64,000 nt of DNA from Kordia sp050633145 (GTDB taxonomy: Bacteria > Bacteroidota > Bacteroidia > Flavobacteriales > Flavobacteriaceae), in assembly GCF_050633145.1 (NCBI RefSeq), contig NZ_JBOEFY010000030.1, positions 3,959 to 67,958 of the forward strand. Direction: 5' to 3'. Each line of letters begins with the position of its first letter. Within the stretch, counting starts at the first letter, position 1. The notes under the pieces are model-generated. The model had not been told where the DNA came from, made no database searches, and was given only the letters and a program-made list of their open reading frames with translations. The translations under genes and the position numbers were made by a program. This document shows, piece by piece, positions 8,476 to 16,959 of this stretch.

Positions 8476-9342
8476 ATGAACTCCCTAACTAAGTCAATTT
8501 TCATTTTTGTTTTTCCTGTTTTTGCACTTGTTGTACTAATAGAAAGTAGTTGGTTTATATTCCAAACAGGAATATCATTGCAACATGTTTCACATCTTCT
8601 TACAGCAGGAACTATTACATTCTTTTTTATTAAAGCTTTTATCAAACCTATAGCCCGAACAGACCATATTTTAATCGTATATACATTTTGCGTGTTTTTA
8701 GGTTGCGTGCTAAGTTTACTTGCTGAAAACCTTCAAGAAGAAACCAATTTTAGAATTACTTGTACAGTAAGTAATATAATATTGACAGTCGGCTGGATTT
8801 TGTATTTACTTTGGTATTCGTTTTTTCAGAAACGAAACGCAGCAAAGAATTCCATTTTAAAAGTTGGAAACACATTGCCTTTGTTACGGTTTGAAAATAC
8901 TGCGAAAGAAGAAATTACTTCAGAAAAATTTGCGGGAACGCCTAGTATTTATATGTTTTATAGAGGTAATTGGTGTCCGTTTTGCATGGCGCAAATCAAG
9001 GAAATGGTAACACATCATGAAGAATTAGCGGATAGAAACATTAATACCGTTTTTATAAGTTCGCAACCACATGGTTTTAGTGAAAATTTAGCAAAGAAAT
9101 ATCCCTTAGATTTTCAGTTTTTAGTAGATGTAAATGGTGAAGTTGCAAAACAATTAAACATTTTTGATGCGAATGGTTTGCCTTTCGGCTTTCAAGCTTT
9201 TGGTTTTAAATCGCATACCATAATGCCTACAATTATTATTACAGATTCCAACGAACAAATAGTATATGTAAATCAAACAGACAATTATCGCGTTCGCCCA
9301 GAGCCAAGTGCCTTATTGAAAGTTATTGATGCGAATGTGTAG
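8476..9342 (+). CDS. Four-TM protein fused to a peroxiredoxin-like thioredoxin-fold domain
   Basis: 288 residues. Four hydrophobic helices (about 6-29, 41-57, 64-83, 97-117) are followed by an AhpC/TSA-like domain at about 130-288 with the redox motif GNWCPFCMAQIKE (Cys167, Cys170) in the usual position after the first beta strand and YRGNW loop. The motif resembles the PRXL2/AhpC-TSA-like group rather than classical peroxiredoxins. The domain should face one side of the inner membrane and reduce a peroxide or disulfide substrate; this is inferred. An overlapping ATG 4 nt upstream is out of frame. Confidence 0.75.
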   Translation: MNSLTKSIFIFVFPVFALVVLIESSWFIFQTGISLQHVSHLLTAGTITFFFIKAFIKPIARTDHILIVYTFCVFLGCVLSLLAENLQEETNFRITCTVSNIILTVGWILYLLWYSFFQKRNAAKNSILKVGNTLPLLRFENTAKEEITSEKFAGTPSIYMFYRGNWCPFCMAQIKEMVTHHEELADRNINTVFISSQPHGFSENLAKKYPLDFQFLVDVNGEVAKQLNIFDANGLPFGFQAFGFKSHTIMPTIIITDSNEQIVYVNQTDNYRVRPEPSALLKVIDANV

Positions 9343-9409
9343 TATTTCGACTTCACTCAACATGTACATTTCTATTCAGTTTACTGTATAATTTTTGATT
9401 CGCTTGGCA

Positions 9410-9808
9410 CTATTCTATTTCGAAGCCTTTCGCTTTCCAAGCTTTGATTCCGCCTTCTACATTATAGATTTTAGAATATCCCAACTCTCGTAATTTGGTG
9501 ACTGTTTTCCCGCTTCTTTTTCCACTTCTGCAATACACATACACGTCTTTATCTTTGGGAAGTTGCGAAGTTATTTTTTCAATAAAATCATCTTCAAAAA
9601 AGTCTGCTTCCAACGCATTCCTTTTTATTTTCCCTTGTGCAACTTCTTTTGGTGTACGTACATCTAACAAAATTACTTCTTGATTGCTTAATAGATCATG
9701 AAATTCAGTTACAGTAATGGTATTTTCCTTGAGTACGGGAGTACATCCAAAAAAAAGTAACATTGAAAACAGCATTCCAATTACGAGAGTTGGTTTTTTA
9801 GGTTGCAT
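9410..9808 (-). CDS. Rhodanese-domain lipoprotein
   Basis: 132 residues. Signal peptide with lipobox FFGC (Cys22) and then a single rhodanese domain. DVRTPKEVAQGKI is the typical entry motif and YCRSGKRSG (Cys93) is the active-site loop, so sulfur transfer is plausible in the periplasm. It follows a second, cytoplasmic rhodanese gene with a 12-nt gap, so the two form a transcription unit. Confidence 0.85.
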   Translation of the reverse strand: MQPKKPTLVIGMLFSMLLFFGCTPVLKENTITVTEFHDLLSNQEVILLDVRTPKEVAQGKIKRNALEADFFEDDFIEKITSQLPKDKDVYVYCRSGKRSGKTVTKLRELGYSKIYNVEGGIKAWKAKGFEIE

Positions 9809-9820
9809 TTTGAATCATCT

Positions 9821-10132
9821 TTAACTCGTTTTAGCACCTTGCCACTCTGAAAATCCGCCCATTAAATTGTGCGTATTATCAAAACCTACGCTGTTCATTA
9901 CAGCACATGCTTGTGCGCTTCTTCCGCCTGAGCGACAGTATACATAGTAAGTCTTAGAAGTATCTAATTTTTTTACTTCATCAATAAATCCTTGTCCTAA
10001 AAAGATATCAATATGCTTTGCATCCGGAATGTGTCCTTCGTCCACTTCATCTTGTGTACGAACGTCTATAATTACTGCATTTGCATCAGCTGCAAGTTGC
10101 TCTTGCCATTCTTGTTGTGTTAAATCTGCCAT
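9821..10132 (-). CDS. Rhodanese-domain protein (cytoplasmic)
   Basis: 103 residues, a stand-alone rhodanese domain without a signal. Motifs are IIDVRTQDEVDEGHIPDA at 21-38 and the active loop YCRSGGRSA with Cys66. Single-domain rhodaneses carry persulfide sulfur for sulfur trafficking or detoxification. First gene of a two-gene unit with the rhodanese lipoprotein, giving one cytoplasmic and one exported copy. Confidence 0.88.
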   Translation of the reverse strand: MADLTQQEWQEQLAADANAVIIDVRTQDEVDEGHIPDAKHIDIFLGQGFIDEVKKLDTSKTYYVYCRSGGRSAQACAVMNSVGFDNTHNLMGGFSEWQGAKTS

Positions 10133-10202
10133 AGCTTAATTAAAATAGTGTTGTTTGTAATTTTATATTCAAAGTTAAACTTTTCATTAGAAATTATTCA
10201 AA

Positions 10203-10233
10203 AAAAAGCCGAAGTTCTTTACTTCGGCTTTTT
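10203..10233 (-). terminator. Intrinsic terminator
   Basis: Stem AAAAGCCGAAGT / ACTTCGGCTTTT with a 5-nt loop (TCTTT) and T/A runs on both sides. It lies after the oxidoreductase gene (minus strand) and before the rhodanese start. Confidence 0.8.
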
Positions 10234-10324
10234 ACAGGCAATAGTCATGCCTTTATTTTTTATTTGTTAAGCTTCTATATTTTATAACTATTTAGCTTTT
10301 GTGATAGAATTGCTAGGCTTTTTT

Positions 10325-11254
10325 TCACATTTCTATTACTGTATTACCTTTTTTTCTTCCCGAGTCTACATGCCTGTGTGCCTCTATAATTTTATCGAAT
10401 GGATACACTTTATCGATAATAGCTTTGTATCTTCCTTTTTCATACAATTCTCTTAACATTATAAGTTGTTCCATAGTCTCTGTAGCATATTCTAGTCCTC
10501 CAACTGTTTTAAAGATTCCACCGTTTTTCAACAAGCTTTTACATTGTTTTTTAGAAAATTTACCAGATGTATCAAATATGATATCAAATGATGAATTATT
10601 CTTTGTGAAATCTTCCTGATTGTAAAATATGGCATGATCAATTTTAAAATCTTTTATAAATTCTTTATCGTTTGAATGACAAACCGCTGTTATTTCAGAC
10701 TCGTAATATTGTGCAATTTGAATTGCTGCCGATCCAACAGAACCTGCTGCCCCAATTATTAAAACCTTGCTACGTTGTTTATTTTGAATTTTAGCTTTAT
10801 GAAGAAAGTAAATTGCAGTTTGTCCACCAAAAACAATTGAAGCAGCTTCAACGTGTGTTGCATTAGAAGGTTTTTTTAGTATTAATTTTTCACTCGAAAT
10901 AGTTAAATACTCAGCATGAGTTCCAAACTTAAAACCAGTAACCCCAAAAACCTCATCTCCAACAACAACATTTTTCGTTTTACTTCCAACTTGTTCAATT
11001 ACTCCTGAAAATACCGTTCCAAGAATTGGTTTTCTTGGTTTTGAAAATCCGAAGATAAATTTCATAGCTAGTTTTTTTAACCCTTTAGCTTTAAGTCCTC
11101 TGACACTTACATCACCAGAGTTAATAGTAGTTGCTACAACTTTTACTAACACTTCATCTTCTTTAGGGCTAGGCTTTTTAACCATCTGAATTTGGATCAC
11201 TTCAGGATCACCGTATTTTGTACAAATAGCCGCTTTCATATTCTTTGTCTTCAT
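10325..11254 (-). CDS. MDR-superfamily NAD(P)H oxidoreductase (quinone oxidoreductase type)
   Basis: 309 residues. The N-terminal GroES-like part reads MKAAICTKYGDPEVIQI and GDVSVRGLK; the Rossmann dinucleotide motif is LIIGAAGSVGSAAIQIAQYY (about 160-180). The catalytic and structural zinc cysteines of classical alcohol dehydrogenases are absent, which places it with zeta-crystallin/quinone-reductase-like members. An internal ATG 15 nt downstream (MKAAICTKYG) is an equally good start. A Crp/Fnr-like regulator gene lies 102 nt upstream on the same strand and may control it. Confidence 0.8.
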   Translation of the reverse strand: MKTKNMKAAICTKYGDPEVIQIQMVKKPSPKEDEVLVKVVATTINSGDVSVRGLKAKGLKKLAMKFIFGFSKPRKPILGTVFSGVIEQVGSKTKNVVVGDEVFGVTGFKFGTHAEYLTISSEKLILKKPSNATHVEAASIVFGGQTAIYFLHKAKIQNKQRSKVLIIGAAGSVGSAAIQIAQYYESEITAVCHSNDKEFIKDFKIDHAIFYNQEDFTKNNSSFDIIFDTSGKFSKKQCKSLLKNGGIFKTVGGLEYATETMEQLIMLRELYEKGRYKAIIDKVYPFDKIIEAHRHVDSGRKKGNTVIEM

Positions 11255-11356
11255 TTTATTGAATTTATCGCAAAAATATGAAAGTGATTATCCGTTAAAC
11301 CTTGACTTTTGTTAAGAAATTAATTTGACTAGAGTCTTTTTTTTAAAACAATATAT

Positions 11357-11947
11357 TTATCGTTTTTTTTCTTTTTGTATGAGTCGTTTTTTTATCCTAC
11401 TAAAAGATTCAGGAGTAATCCCTAAGTAATTTGCTATATGAATTCCTGACACTCTATTTTTTAAATCACTCCTTTCTTCCAAGAAGCTTAAGTAACGTTT
11501 TTCGGGAGATTGAATTTTAAAAGTAGCTAGTTTTTTAGCAGCTTTAATCCACTCTTCTTCTGCCATTCGCATCATTATAGTTTTTAGAGCAGGAATATCT
11601 TCTATTGATTTTGATTCATTATCGTGATCACCAATAAACAAAAGAGAATCTTCAACACATTCAAGAAATGTATCTGAAGGTATTTTTTTCATATAACATT
11701 CAGAAGGTATTGCTGGATGCGATTCAGAATAAAACTCAACCGTTTTTTCTATTCCATCGACTATTTTACATTCTCTAACAAGACCTTTAAGCACAAAAAA
11801 ACAGTGAGTAGGAATTTTACCTAATTCTTGTACAACATTTTTTTTATTGAAGCTTTTCGTAGTAAGTTTTGTTGCCAATTCTTTTTTCTCATTTTCGGTA
11901 AGTTCTGAAAATTGCGCTAAAAAAATATCAATTGCTTCTTTGGACAT
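11357..11947 (-). CDS. Crp/Fnr-family transcriptional regulator
   Basis: 196 residues. The N-terminal cyclic-nucleotide-like beta-roll (about 30-110) has diverged and lacks the FGE...R phosphate-binding signature, so a ligand other than cAMP, or none, is likely. The C-terminal short HTH is GIHIANYLGITPESFSRIKK. This is the common Bacteroidetes type that often regulates the adjacent oxidoreductase; here that is the MDR gene downstream. There is no Cys cluster for an iron-sulfur centre. Confidence 0.8.
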   Translation of the reverse strand: MSKEAIDIFLAQFSELTENEKKELATKLTTKSFNKKNVVQELGKIPTHCFFVLKGLVRECKIVDGIEKTVEFYSESHPAIPSECYMKKIPSDTFLECVEDSLLFIGDHDNESKSIEDIPALKTIMMRMAEEEWIKAAKKLATFKIQSPEKRYLSFLEERSDLKNRVSGIHIANYLGITPESFSRIKKRLIQKEKKR

Positions 11948-11996
11948 ACTGTTCCTTTTTTGATTGTAAGTTTAATAAAGATAATCTATTAACTGA

Positions 11997-12028
11997 AAAA
12001 AGCATATTAAATCAATAATATGCTTTTT
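11997..12028 (-). terminator. Intrinsic terminator
   Basis: Perfect 13-bp stem AAAAAGCATATTA / TAATATGCTTTTT with a 6-nt loop. It lies between the thioredoxin-fold lipoprotein genes and the Crp/Fnr gene, ending the former. Confidence 0.75.
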
Positions 12029-12081
12029 CCAAATTTCTCTTTATAAATGATAGAGACTTTATTTTTTAATTGATTGCAGAA

Positions 12082-12124
12082 TCTAGGTCAGTCTAAAAAT
12101 CTAAGCTAGTCTAACAAGTCTAAA
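12082..12124 (-). repeat. TTTAGACTT-type array directly after a stop codon
   Basis: Read on the minus strand, the TAA stop of the next gene is followed at once by TTTAGACTTGTTAGACTAG and further TTAGA units. Similar arrays, all in sense orientation after stop codons, lie at 40053-40095, 43744-43786, 51835-51877, 53834-53890 and 59486-59580. Confidence 0.8.
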
Positions 12125-12799
12125 TTACACTTTAATAGAACAACCAATTGCTTTTGTTGTTTTTACCTCAACTTCTTTTCCTGCTAACAATGCGTCAACT
12201 GCATCTTCTATATAGCGTTTTGTCACCGAAGAAGCATCTTTGTAATTATCATCAATAGCTCCAATATATTTTACTTGGTGTCCTTTTGGTGTTTTTGCAA
12301 TTACATACATGTGTGGCGTTCTTGTAGCTCCAAATTCTGGATACACTTTTTGTCCTTCATCCAACATATATGGAAATGTAAATCCTTTTTCTTTAGCGCG
12401 CACCTGCATTTTTTCAAAACTATCATCTGGTCTTGCTTCTGGACTGTTTGGATTTATAGCAATTACAGGATATCCTTTGCTTGCATATTTTTTATCTAAA
12501 GCAATCAATCTATCTTCATAAGCAACAGAATATGGACAGGTATTGCATGTAAACGTAAGAATGAATCCTTTTGCATCTTTAAAATCGGCCATAGAGACCA
12601 TTTTCCCATCTACATTTTTCAAAGAAAAGTCTTTTACAATATCGCCAACTTGATAACCGTTCGTTACAACTTTCTTTGGTTTTTCTACGTTTTCAGCAAT
12701 TGTTTTTACTTCCTTCTTTTCTGCGTCTTTCTCTTTCTTCTCTGCACAAGACACAGTCATAAAAAGTAACGCGATTACTGCTAATTTTATCGTTTTCAT
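12125..12799 (-). CDS. Thioredoxin-fold redoxin lipoprotein
   Basis: 224 residues. Lipobox VSC (Cys18), a Lys/Glu-rich linker to about 45, then an AhpC/TSA-like domain with the redox pair TCNTCPYSVAYEDRL (Cys85, Cys88) and INPNSPEARPDDSFEKM. This CxxCP group recurs in Bacteroidetes as periplasmic thiol-disulfide proteins. It follows the TlpA-like gene by 15 nt in one transcription unit, so the two probably exchange electrons or act on related substrates. Confidence 0.85.
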   Translation of the reverse strand: MKTIKLAVIALLFMTVSCAEKKEKDAEKKEVKTIAENVEKPKKVVTNGYQVGDIVKDFSLKNVDGKMVSMADFKDAKGFILTFTCNTCPYSVAYEDRLIALDKKYASKGYPVIAINPNSPEARPDDSFEKMQVRAKEKGFTFPYMLDEGQKVYPEFGATRTPHMYVIAKTPKGHQVKYIGAIDDNYKDASSVTKRYIEDAVDALLAGKEVEVKTTKAIGCSIKV

Positions 12800-12814
12800 T
12801 TTAGTGGGTTTTTA

Positions 12815-13357
12815 TTAGTTTATAAAATTTTTCAATTCACTTTCAAGTTCTGCTTTCGTAAAAGAATGCTCATAGAACTTTCGTTTTCCTTTTTTGTATA
12901 TAACCGTTGCCGGAATAGCTCCTGACCATTTTGGAGATACTTTCGGAATCCAGGCATTTTGATCGGGATCATCTAAAAGTACTTTTTCAGATTTTAAATC
13001 GTTTTTTGCTAAGAATGAATTCAGTTTTTTCAAATTAAAATCCAAACTTACCAACAACACTTTTACATTTTTGTCTTTATATTCTTCATTGACAGCTTCA
13101 AAATGTGGCAATTCTTTTACACAAGGCGCACACCAAGTTGCCCAAAAATTGACTACATGAATATTATCATCTTCAATTTTTAGGTATTTTTCAAACTCTT
13201 CAAAATTTAAAACTGGGATTTCAGAAACTTCCGCAGACAATTTCTCTGTTTCTGCTTTCACTTCAGATTTTATATTCGTAGCTACATCTTTTTGTTTTGT
13301 TTCATTTTCACACGAAATCAACGCAGCAACACAGAAGATAAATAATACTTTTTTCAT
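12815..13357 (-). CDS. TlpA-like thioredoxin lipoprotein
   Basis: 180 residues. Lipobox LISC (Cys16), a charged linker, and a thioredoxin fold with FWATWCAPCVKELPHFEAVN (Cys76, Cys79) and a cis-Pro segment at GAIPATVIY. TlpA/ResA-type proteins reduce disulfides in periplasmic substrates such as apocytochromes. First gene of a two-gene unit. It is divergent from the small cysteine-rich peptide gene at 13510, with 152 bp between the two starts; a functional link to that peptide is only a possibility. Confidence 0.88.
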   Translation of the reverse strand: MKKVLFIFCVAALISCENETKQKDVATNIKSEVKAETEKLSAEVSEIPVLNFEEFEKYLKIEDDNIHVVNFWATWCAPCVKELPHFEAVNEEYKDKNVKVLLVSLDFNLKKLNSFLAKNDLKSEKVLLDDPDQNAWIPKVSPKWSGAIPATVIYKKGKRKFYEHSFTKAELESELKNFIN

Positions 13358-13437
13358 GATGGTATATAATTGTCCTTAAAAATACGAAAACTCTATCGGT
13401 TCACTTTTTATTTAACAAATTTTAAGATTCTCAACTA

Positions 13438-13458
13438 GTTAAATACGGTTTTACCTTA
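13438..13458 (+). promoter_or_regulatory. TACGG-type box before peptide precursor 1
   Basis: TACGGTTTTACCTTA at 13444-13458 is preceded by GTTAAA and ends 51 nt before the ATG at 13510. The second peptide precursor has GTTAAC plus TACGGGAATCCCGTA in the same orientation 61 nt before its ATG; 15 of 21 positions agree. Likely a shared operator or promoter element. It could also act on the divergent tlpA-like gene. Confidence 0.45.
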
Positions 13459-13509
13459 TATAAATTCAAAACTACTTAGGTAAATTGACACAAATTAAAA
13501 TTTTATATT

Positions 13510-13701
13510 ATGAAAAAAAGACACTTTAAAAATCTAAACTTAAACAAAACATCTATTTCCAATTTAAAAAACACAAAAGGAGGAAAAGAGTCTGGTCGAC
13601 CTGATACATGCGTTATATGTTACAATGATACTTATGCGCCTTCATGCACTTGCATATCTACTGCACAAACGGGGCAAGTTCCTGTATGTGGAGACATTTA
13701 A
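13510..13701 (+). CDS. Double-glycine-leader RiPP precursor, lanthipeptide-like (precursor 1)
   Basis: 63 residues. The leader MKKRHFKNLNLNKTSISNL is followed by KNTKGG, matching the GG-type natural-product leader of Bacteroidetes (K-L-N-L-x-K-x-x-I-x-x-L ... GG). After Gly26 comes a core of 37 residues with five Cys and many Ser/Thr (TCVICYNDTYAPSCTCIS), suitable for thioether or disulfide rings. A GG-specific peptidase/ABC exporter and any LanB/LanC-type enzyme are not in the window. The gene is monocistronic, divergent from tlpA, and its stop overlaps the convergent DUF1501 gene by 4 nt. Precursor status is well supported; the type of modification is inference. Confidence 0.75.
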   Translation: MKKRHFKNLNLNKTSISNLKNTKGGKESGRPDTCVICYNDTYAPSCTCISTAQTGQVPVCGDI

Positions 13702-14912
13702 ACAATGTTTAAACCTGAAAATGGTTTGTTAATGACTTTCGAGGCATCTACTTCCAACCAATTGTTCAAAACGGACGTATAGATTTCTCGAAAGTCAATA
13801 TCATATTTTAAATCGCCATTAGAATCTAAATTCGATAAATCTGCCATCGGATTGTAAAAACCTTGTTTCTTCAACTGATTTCCAATCAAAAACACTTGAT
13901 TTGCCGTTCCATGATCGGTTCCATTAGCAGCATTTTGTTGTACGCGTCGCCCAAATTCGGAAAAGGTCAAAATCAATGTATCCTTAAACGAATCTTGCTG
14001 TTTTAAATCTTTGATAAAAGCTGCCATCGCTTCATCATATATTTTTAATAAACGCTTTTGTTTGTTTAGTTGATTTACATGTGTGTCAAATCCTCCAAGC
14101 GAAGTGTAATATACTTTGGTTTGCAATCCTGAGTTGATAAATTGAGCAACTTGCTTGAGCTGTTTTGAAAATTTATTTTTTGGATATGTTGTTTGAGTCG
14201 TATACGTTTTAGAAGTTTCATAAATGTATTTTGCCGACGACGAAGCTGTGACCATCGTTTTGTATAAATAGCCCAAATTGTGTTCGCTTAAATGCGCAGC
14301 ATCATGATGTTCTACTACTTTTCTAAAATACGGATCGTGTGTAGTACGAAAGAATAATTTCGGATCTGTCATAGCAATTCCATCTGTATGCTCACCTTTC
14401 AACAGTAACGACAAACTATCATCTACTTCGATAGCGTTTAAAGATGTATTTTTAGTAGCATCTAAATAACGTCCAACCCAACCCGATTGTAAATGTTCGT
14501 TAGCATCACTTCCTGTATGCCAAATATCCGTAGATCGAAAATGTGAACGATTCGGATTTGGATATCCAACATTGTTTACCACACACAATTCTCCATTATT
14601 ATATAAATTGCTGTGCGCGATGAGACTTTCATGAAAACCAATTTCATCTGTAATTCCGATGAGGTTTGACTTTTTTTGCGCCAACGACAATCGATTTTTG
14701 TGATAAATATCGTTTCTGAATGGCACAACCGTATTTAAACCATCATTTCCTCCAGAAAGCTGAATGATAACGAGTTTTTTTCCTGTGGCAACTGCACTAT
14801 CGATCAGGTTGAATCCTGAAACGAATTTTGGCAGAAACATAGCTGTACTTGCTAAGGAAGCTTGTTTTAAAAAATTTCTTCTATTCATACAAAACTTGTT
14901 TTGCATTCCCAT
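13698..14912 (-). CDS. DUF1501 family protein with Tat-type signal
   Basis: 404 residues. The start region carries NRRNFLKQAS, a twin-arginine-like motif, followed by a hydrophobic stretch, so export by Tat is likely; an ATG at 14888 would place the motif at the very N-terminus. DUF1501 belongs to the sulfatase/alkaline-phosphatase-like fold; IIQLSGGNDGLNTVVPF and FSEFGRRVQQNAANGTDHG are its family blocks. It is paired with a DUF1800 gene 34 nt upstream, a very common arrangement whose biochemical role is not established. Confidence 0.88.
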   Translation of the reverse strand: MGMQNKFCMNRRNFLKQASLASTAMFLPKFVSGFNLIDSAVATGKKLVIIQLSGGNDGLNTVVPFRNDIYHKNRLSLAQKKSNLIGITDEIGFHESLIAHSNLYNNGELCVVNNVGYPNPNRSHFRSTDIWHTGSDANEHLQSGWVGRYLDATKNTSLNAIEVDDSLSLLLKGEHTDGIAMTDPKLFFRTTHDPYFRKVVEHHDAAHLSEHNLGYLYKTMVTASSSAKYIYETSKTYTTQTTYPKNKFSKQLKQVAQFINSGLQTKVYYTSLGGFDTHVNQLNKQKRLLKIYDEAMAAFIKDLKQQDSFKDTLILTFSEFGRRVQQNAANGTDHGTANQVFLIGNQLKKQGFYNPMADLSNLDSNGDLKYDIDFREIYTSVLNNWLEVDASKVINKPFSGLNIV

Positions 14913-14946
14913 GAAAACGGGAATCTCATTTAACTTTTTTTGTCAT

Positions 14947-16320
14947 CTAACACAATTGATATTCAGGCAAAGACATGAGCTGGATACAGAATTCTTTCAA
15001 ATCTTGATCTGCTAGTTTTTCTAAATATTCTTTTGTTCCACGATTTAGCGCACTTGTCAATAATGTTTGCTGTAACTGCTTGGTCGATGTATTTTTTTCC
15101 CGTGATAGAAACGCTTCCCAATCAGGAACAACTTTTAATTTCCGTTGACGATTTCGCTTGTTATTAAATCGTTGAAAATCGTCTTCAAACTCGCCTTTTT
15201 CATCCAATTCTATTTCTCCATTTGCCAATAAAACAGAAGGCAATCGCAAGCGTAACATCATTGTGTTTGGATTGATCCAATTTCTGCCACCTTTCCAACC
15301 TGCTACATTTGGCGGAAACAATAAATGCTGTCCTAATAGTTTTTGCAGATAGACTAATTCACGTTCTTTTTCAAACCGCATTGGTACGACTCTATGTACA
15401 CCAATCAAGAATTCTACAGGTGATTTTATTTTTGTGCCGATATTTTTCGCATCATAAAACCAATCTGAAGTCAACACAAAACGCATTAAATTTCCAATAT
15501 CGTAGTCTTTATAAAAAAGTTCGGTCATTTCGCTTACGCGGGAATCGTCTAATTGATCGTTCACGAAATATCTATAAACCTTTTCGCAAATAAATTGTGC
15601 ACATTGTTTTTGCTGTAAGATGATTTCAATAATAGCGTCACCATCAAAATTACCTGTTTTACCTAAAAAAGTTTTCTCTCCATAATCATGTTGACGACGA
15701 CGAAAACGAAAATCGCCCATAATACTATGATTCCAACCTGTAAATGCGCGTGCAGCTTCTTTAATATCTTTTTCAGAATATTGATCGCGTCCAAGCGTAA
15801 ATAGCTCCATCAACTCGCGCGCAAAATTTTCATTTGGTTTTTGCTTCTTATTTTGCCTTGTATTCAAATACTTCATCATGGAAGCTTCTTTTGAAATAGC
15901 AACCACAAAATCTTTAAAATTCCCTAGTGCATGTGTGCGAAGTATATTTTGATACTGTTGAAAGTGAACAATATTTTCATCACGACACACAAAATGATTT
16001 GCCCAAAAAAGAGTCATTTTCTCAACTAATAATTGTTCTGTATTTCCAAGTTTATAGAGCCAAGCAATATTCATTTCGTGTATTTTCTTAGCGCTTTCCT
16101 TAAACAGTGCACGTGCCTTCTTTCTATCTTTCATCTTCAACCCTTTTAAAATTGTTGTTAATTCAGATATATCGATGGATAAAGGTTCAAAATTGCGAGA
16201 AGCTTCAAACAATTGCGAAACAATTTGTGTACGTGATTGACTTTTCAAACTAGTTGCTTCCGAAGATGAAATTCCAAAGCCAACTCTATTGTACAAATGC
16301 ACGATTTCTTGTAAAGTCAT
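14947..16320 (-). CDS. DUF1800 family protein
   Basis: 457 residues from the ATG at 16320; the frame is open three codons further to a TTG. Family features are the start LYNRVGFGISSSEA, the block MTLFWANHFV, NFARELMELFTLGRDQYSE near the middle, and HVVGWKGG-type FPPNVAGWKGGRNWINP. First gene of the DUF1800-DUF1501 pair. There is no clear signal peptide in front, unlike its Tat-exported partner, which could mean co-export. Function unknown. Confidence 0.88.
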   Translation of the reverse strand: MTLQEIVHLYNRVGFGISSSEATSLKSQSRTQIVSQLFEASRNFEPLSIDISELTTILKGLKMKDRKKARALFKESAKKIHEMNIAWLYKLGNTEQLLVEKMTLFWANHFVCRDENIVHFQQYQNILRTHALGNFKDFVVAISKEASMMKYLNTRQNKKQKPNENFARELMELFTLGRDQYSEKDIKEAARAFTGWNHSIMGDFRFRRRQHDYGEKTFLGKTGNFDGDAIIEIILQQKQCAQFICEKVYRYFVNDQLDDSRVSEMTELFYKDYDIGNLMRFVLTSDWFYDAKNIGTKIKSPVEFLIGVHRVVPMRFEKERELVYLQKLLGQHLLFPPNVAGWKGGRNWINPNTMMLRLRLPSVLLANGEIELDEKGEFEDDFQRFNNKRNRQRKLKVVPDWEAFLSREKNTSTKQLQQTLLTSALNRGTKEYLEKLADQDLKEFCIQLMSLPEYQLC

Positions 16321-16429
16321 AATAATCAATTTGTATAGTGTGACTCTTAAACGTTGAAAAAGTTTAATTTGGTATTTTGATCTTAACTAAAATTCTTCTA
16401 GTTTTAAATAAAAACAATTTTAAATACAA

Positions 16430-16846
16430 ATGTGTAAAGCATCTAAAACAATCCGATTTTGTAGTTGTGAAGATAATCTAGCAAAAGCTACGAAACATCT
16501 TAAAAGTATCTTTTATGTTTGGACATTAGATCGCGTAGTAGGTTTTAGTGATAGTGGAATGGATGGGCTTGCCATGTTTCCTTCTGAACAACTAGACGAA
16601 TTACTTCCTGAGTTTATACTAAAAGAACTCAATTCAAAAAAATTATTTGACTTTGACTATATTCCGCAAGACAATGATAGCTTACAAATCAAAAGAGTAA
16701 ACCCTAAAAAGAGATACGAGAAAAAAGAACTTATTGGCGATCATTTAAACTTCTATTTTGAATTTGGTGAATGGCATATTGGATATATAAGTCCATTTAC
16801 ATACAACCTTAAAGTTTATAAAAATGGAAAAGTTGAAGTTTTATAA
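16430..16846 (+). CDS. Hypothetical protein
   Basis: 138 residues, not recognised. No signal or membrane segment. The N-terminus has three Cys (MCKASKTIRFCSCEDN), and the rest is a mix of hydrophobic and charged segments ending in a beta-rich tail (HIGYISPFTYNLKVYKNGK). It stands alone between the DUF1800 gene (divergent, 109 nt) and marR (147 nt). Codon use looks like its neighbours, and the frame is closed by a normal stop, so it is probably a real gene. Confidence 0.6.
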   Translation: MCKASKTIRFCSCEDNLAKATKHLKSIFYVWTLDRVVGFSDSGMDGLAMFPSEQLDELLPEFILKELNSKKLFDFDYIPQDNDSLQIKRVNPKKRYEKKELIGDHLNFYFEFGEWHIGYISPFTYNLKVYKNGKVEVL

Positions 16847-16959
16847 GAAGTGAATAATTAGTAATGAGAGACGTTTCAAAAACCTAAAAGTTAAACAAGC
16901 CCAAACAAAATTTAATCAAACTTTAACACTACTCCACTTTTTTATTTTCAAAATACTAT

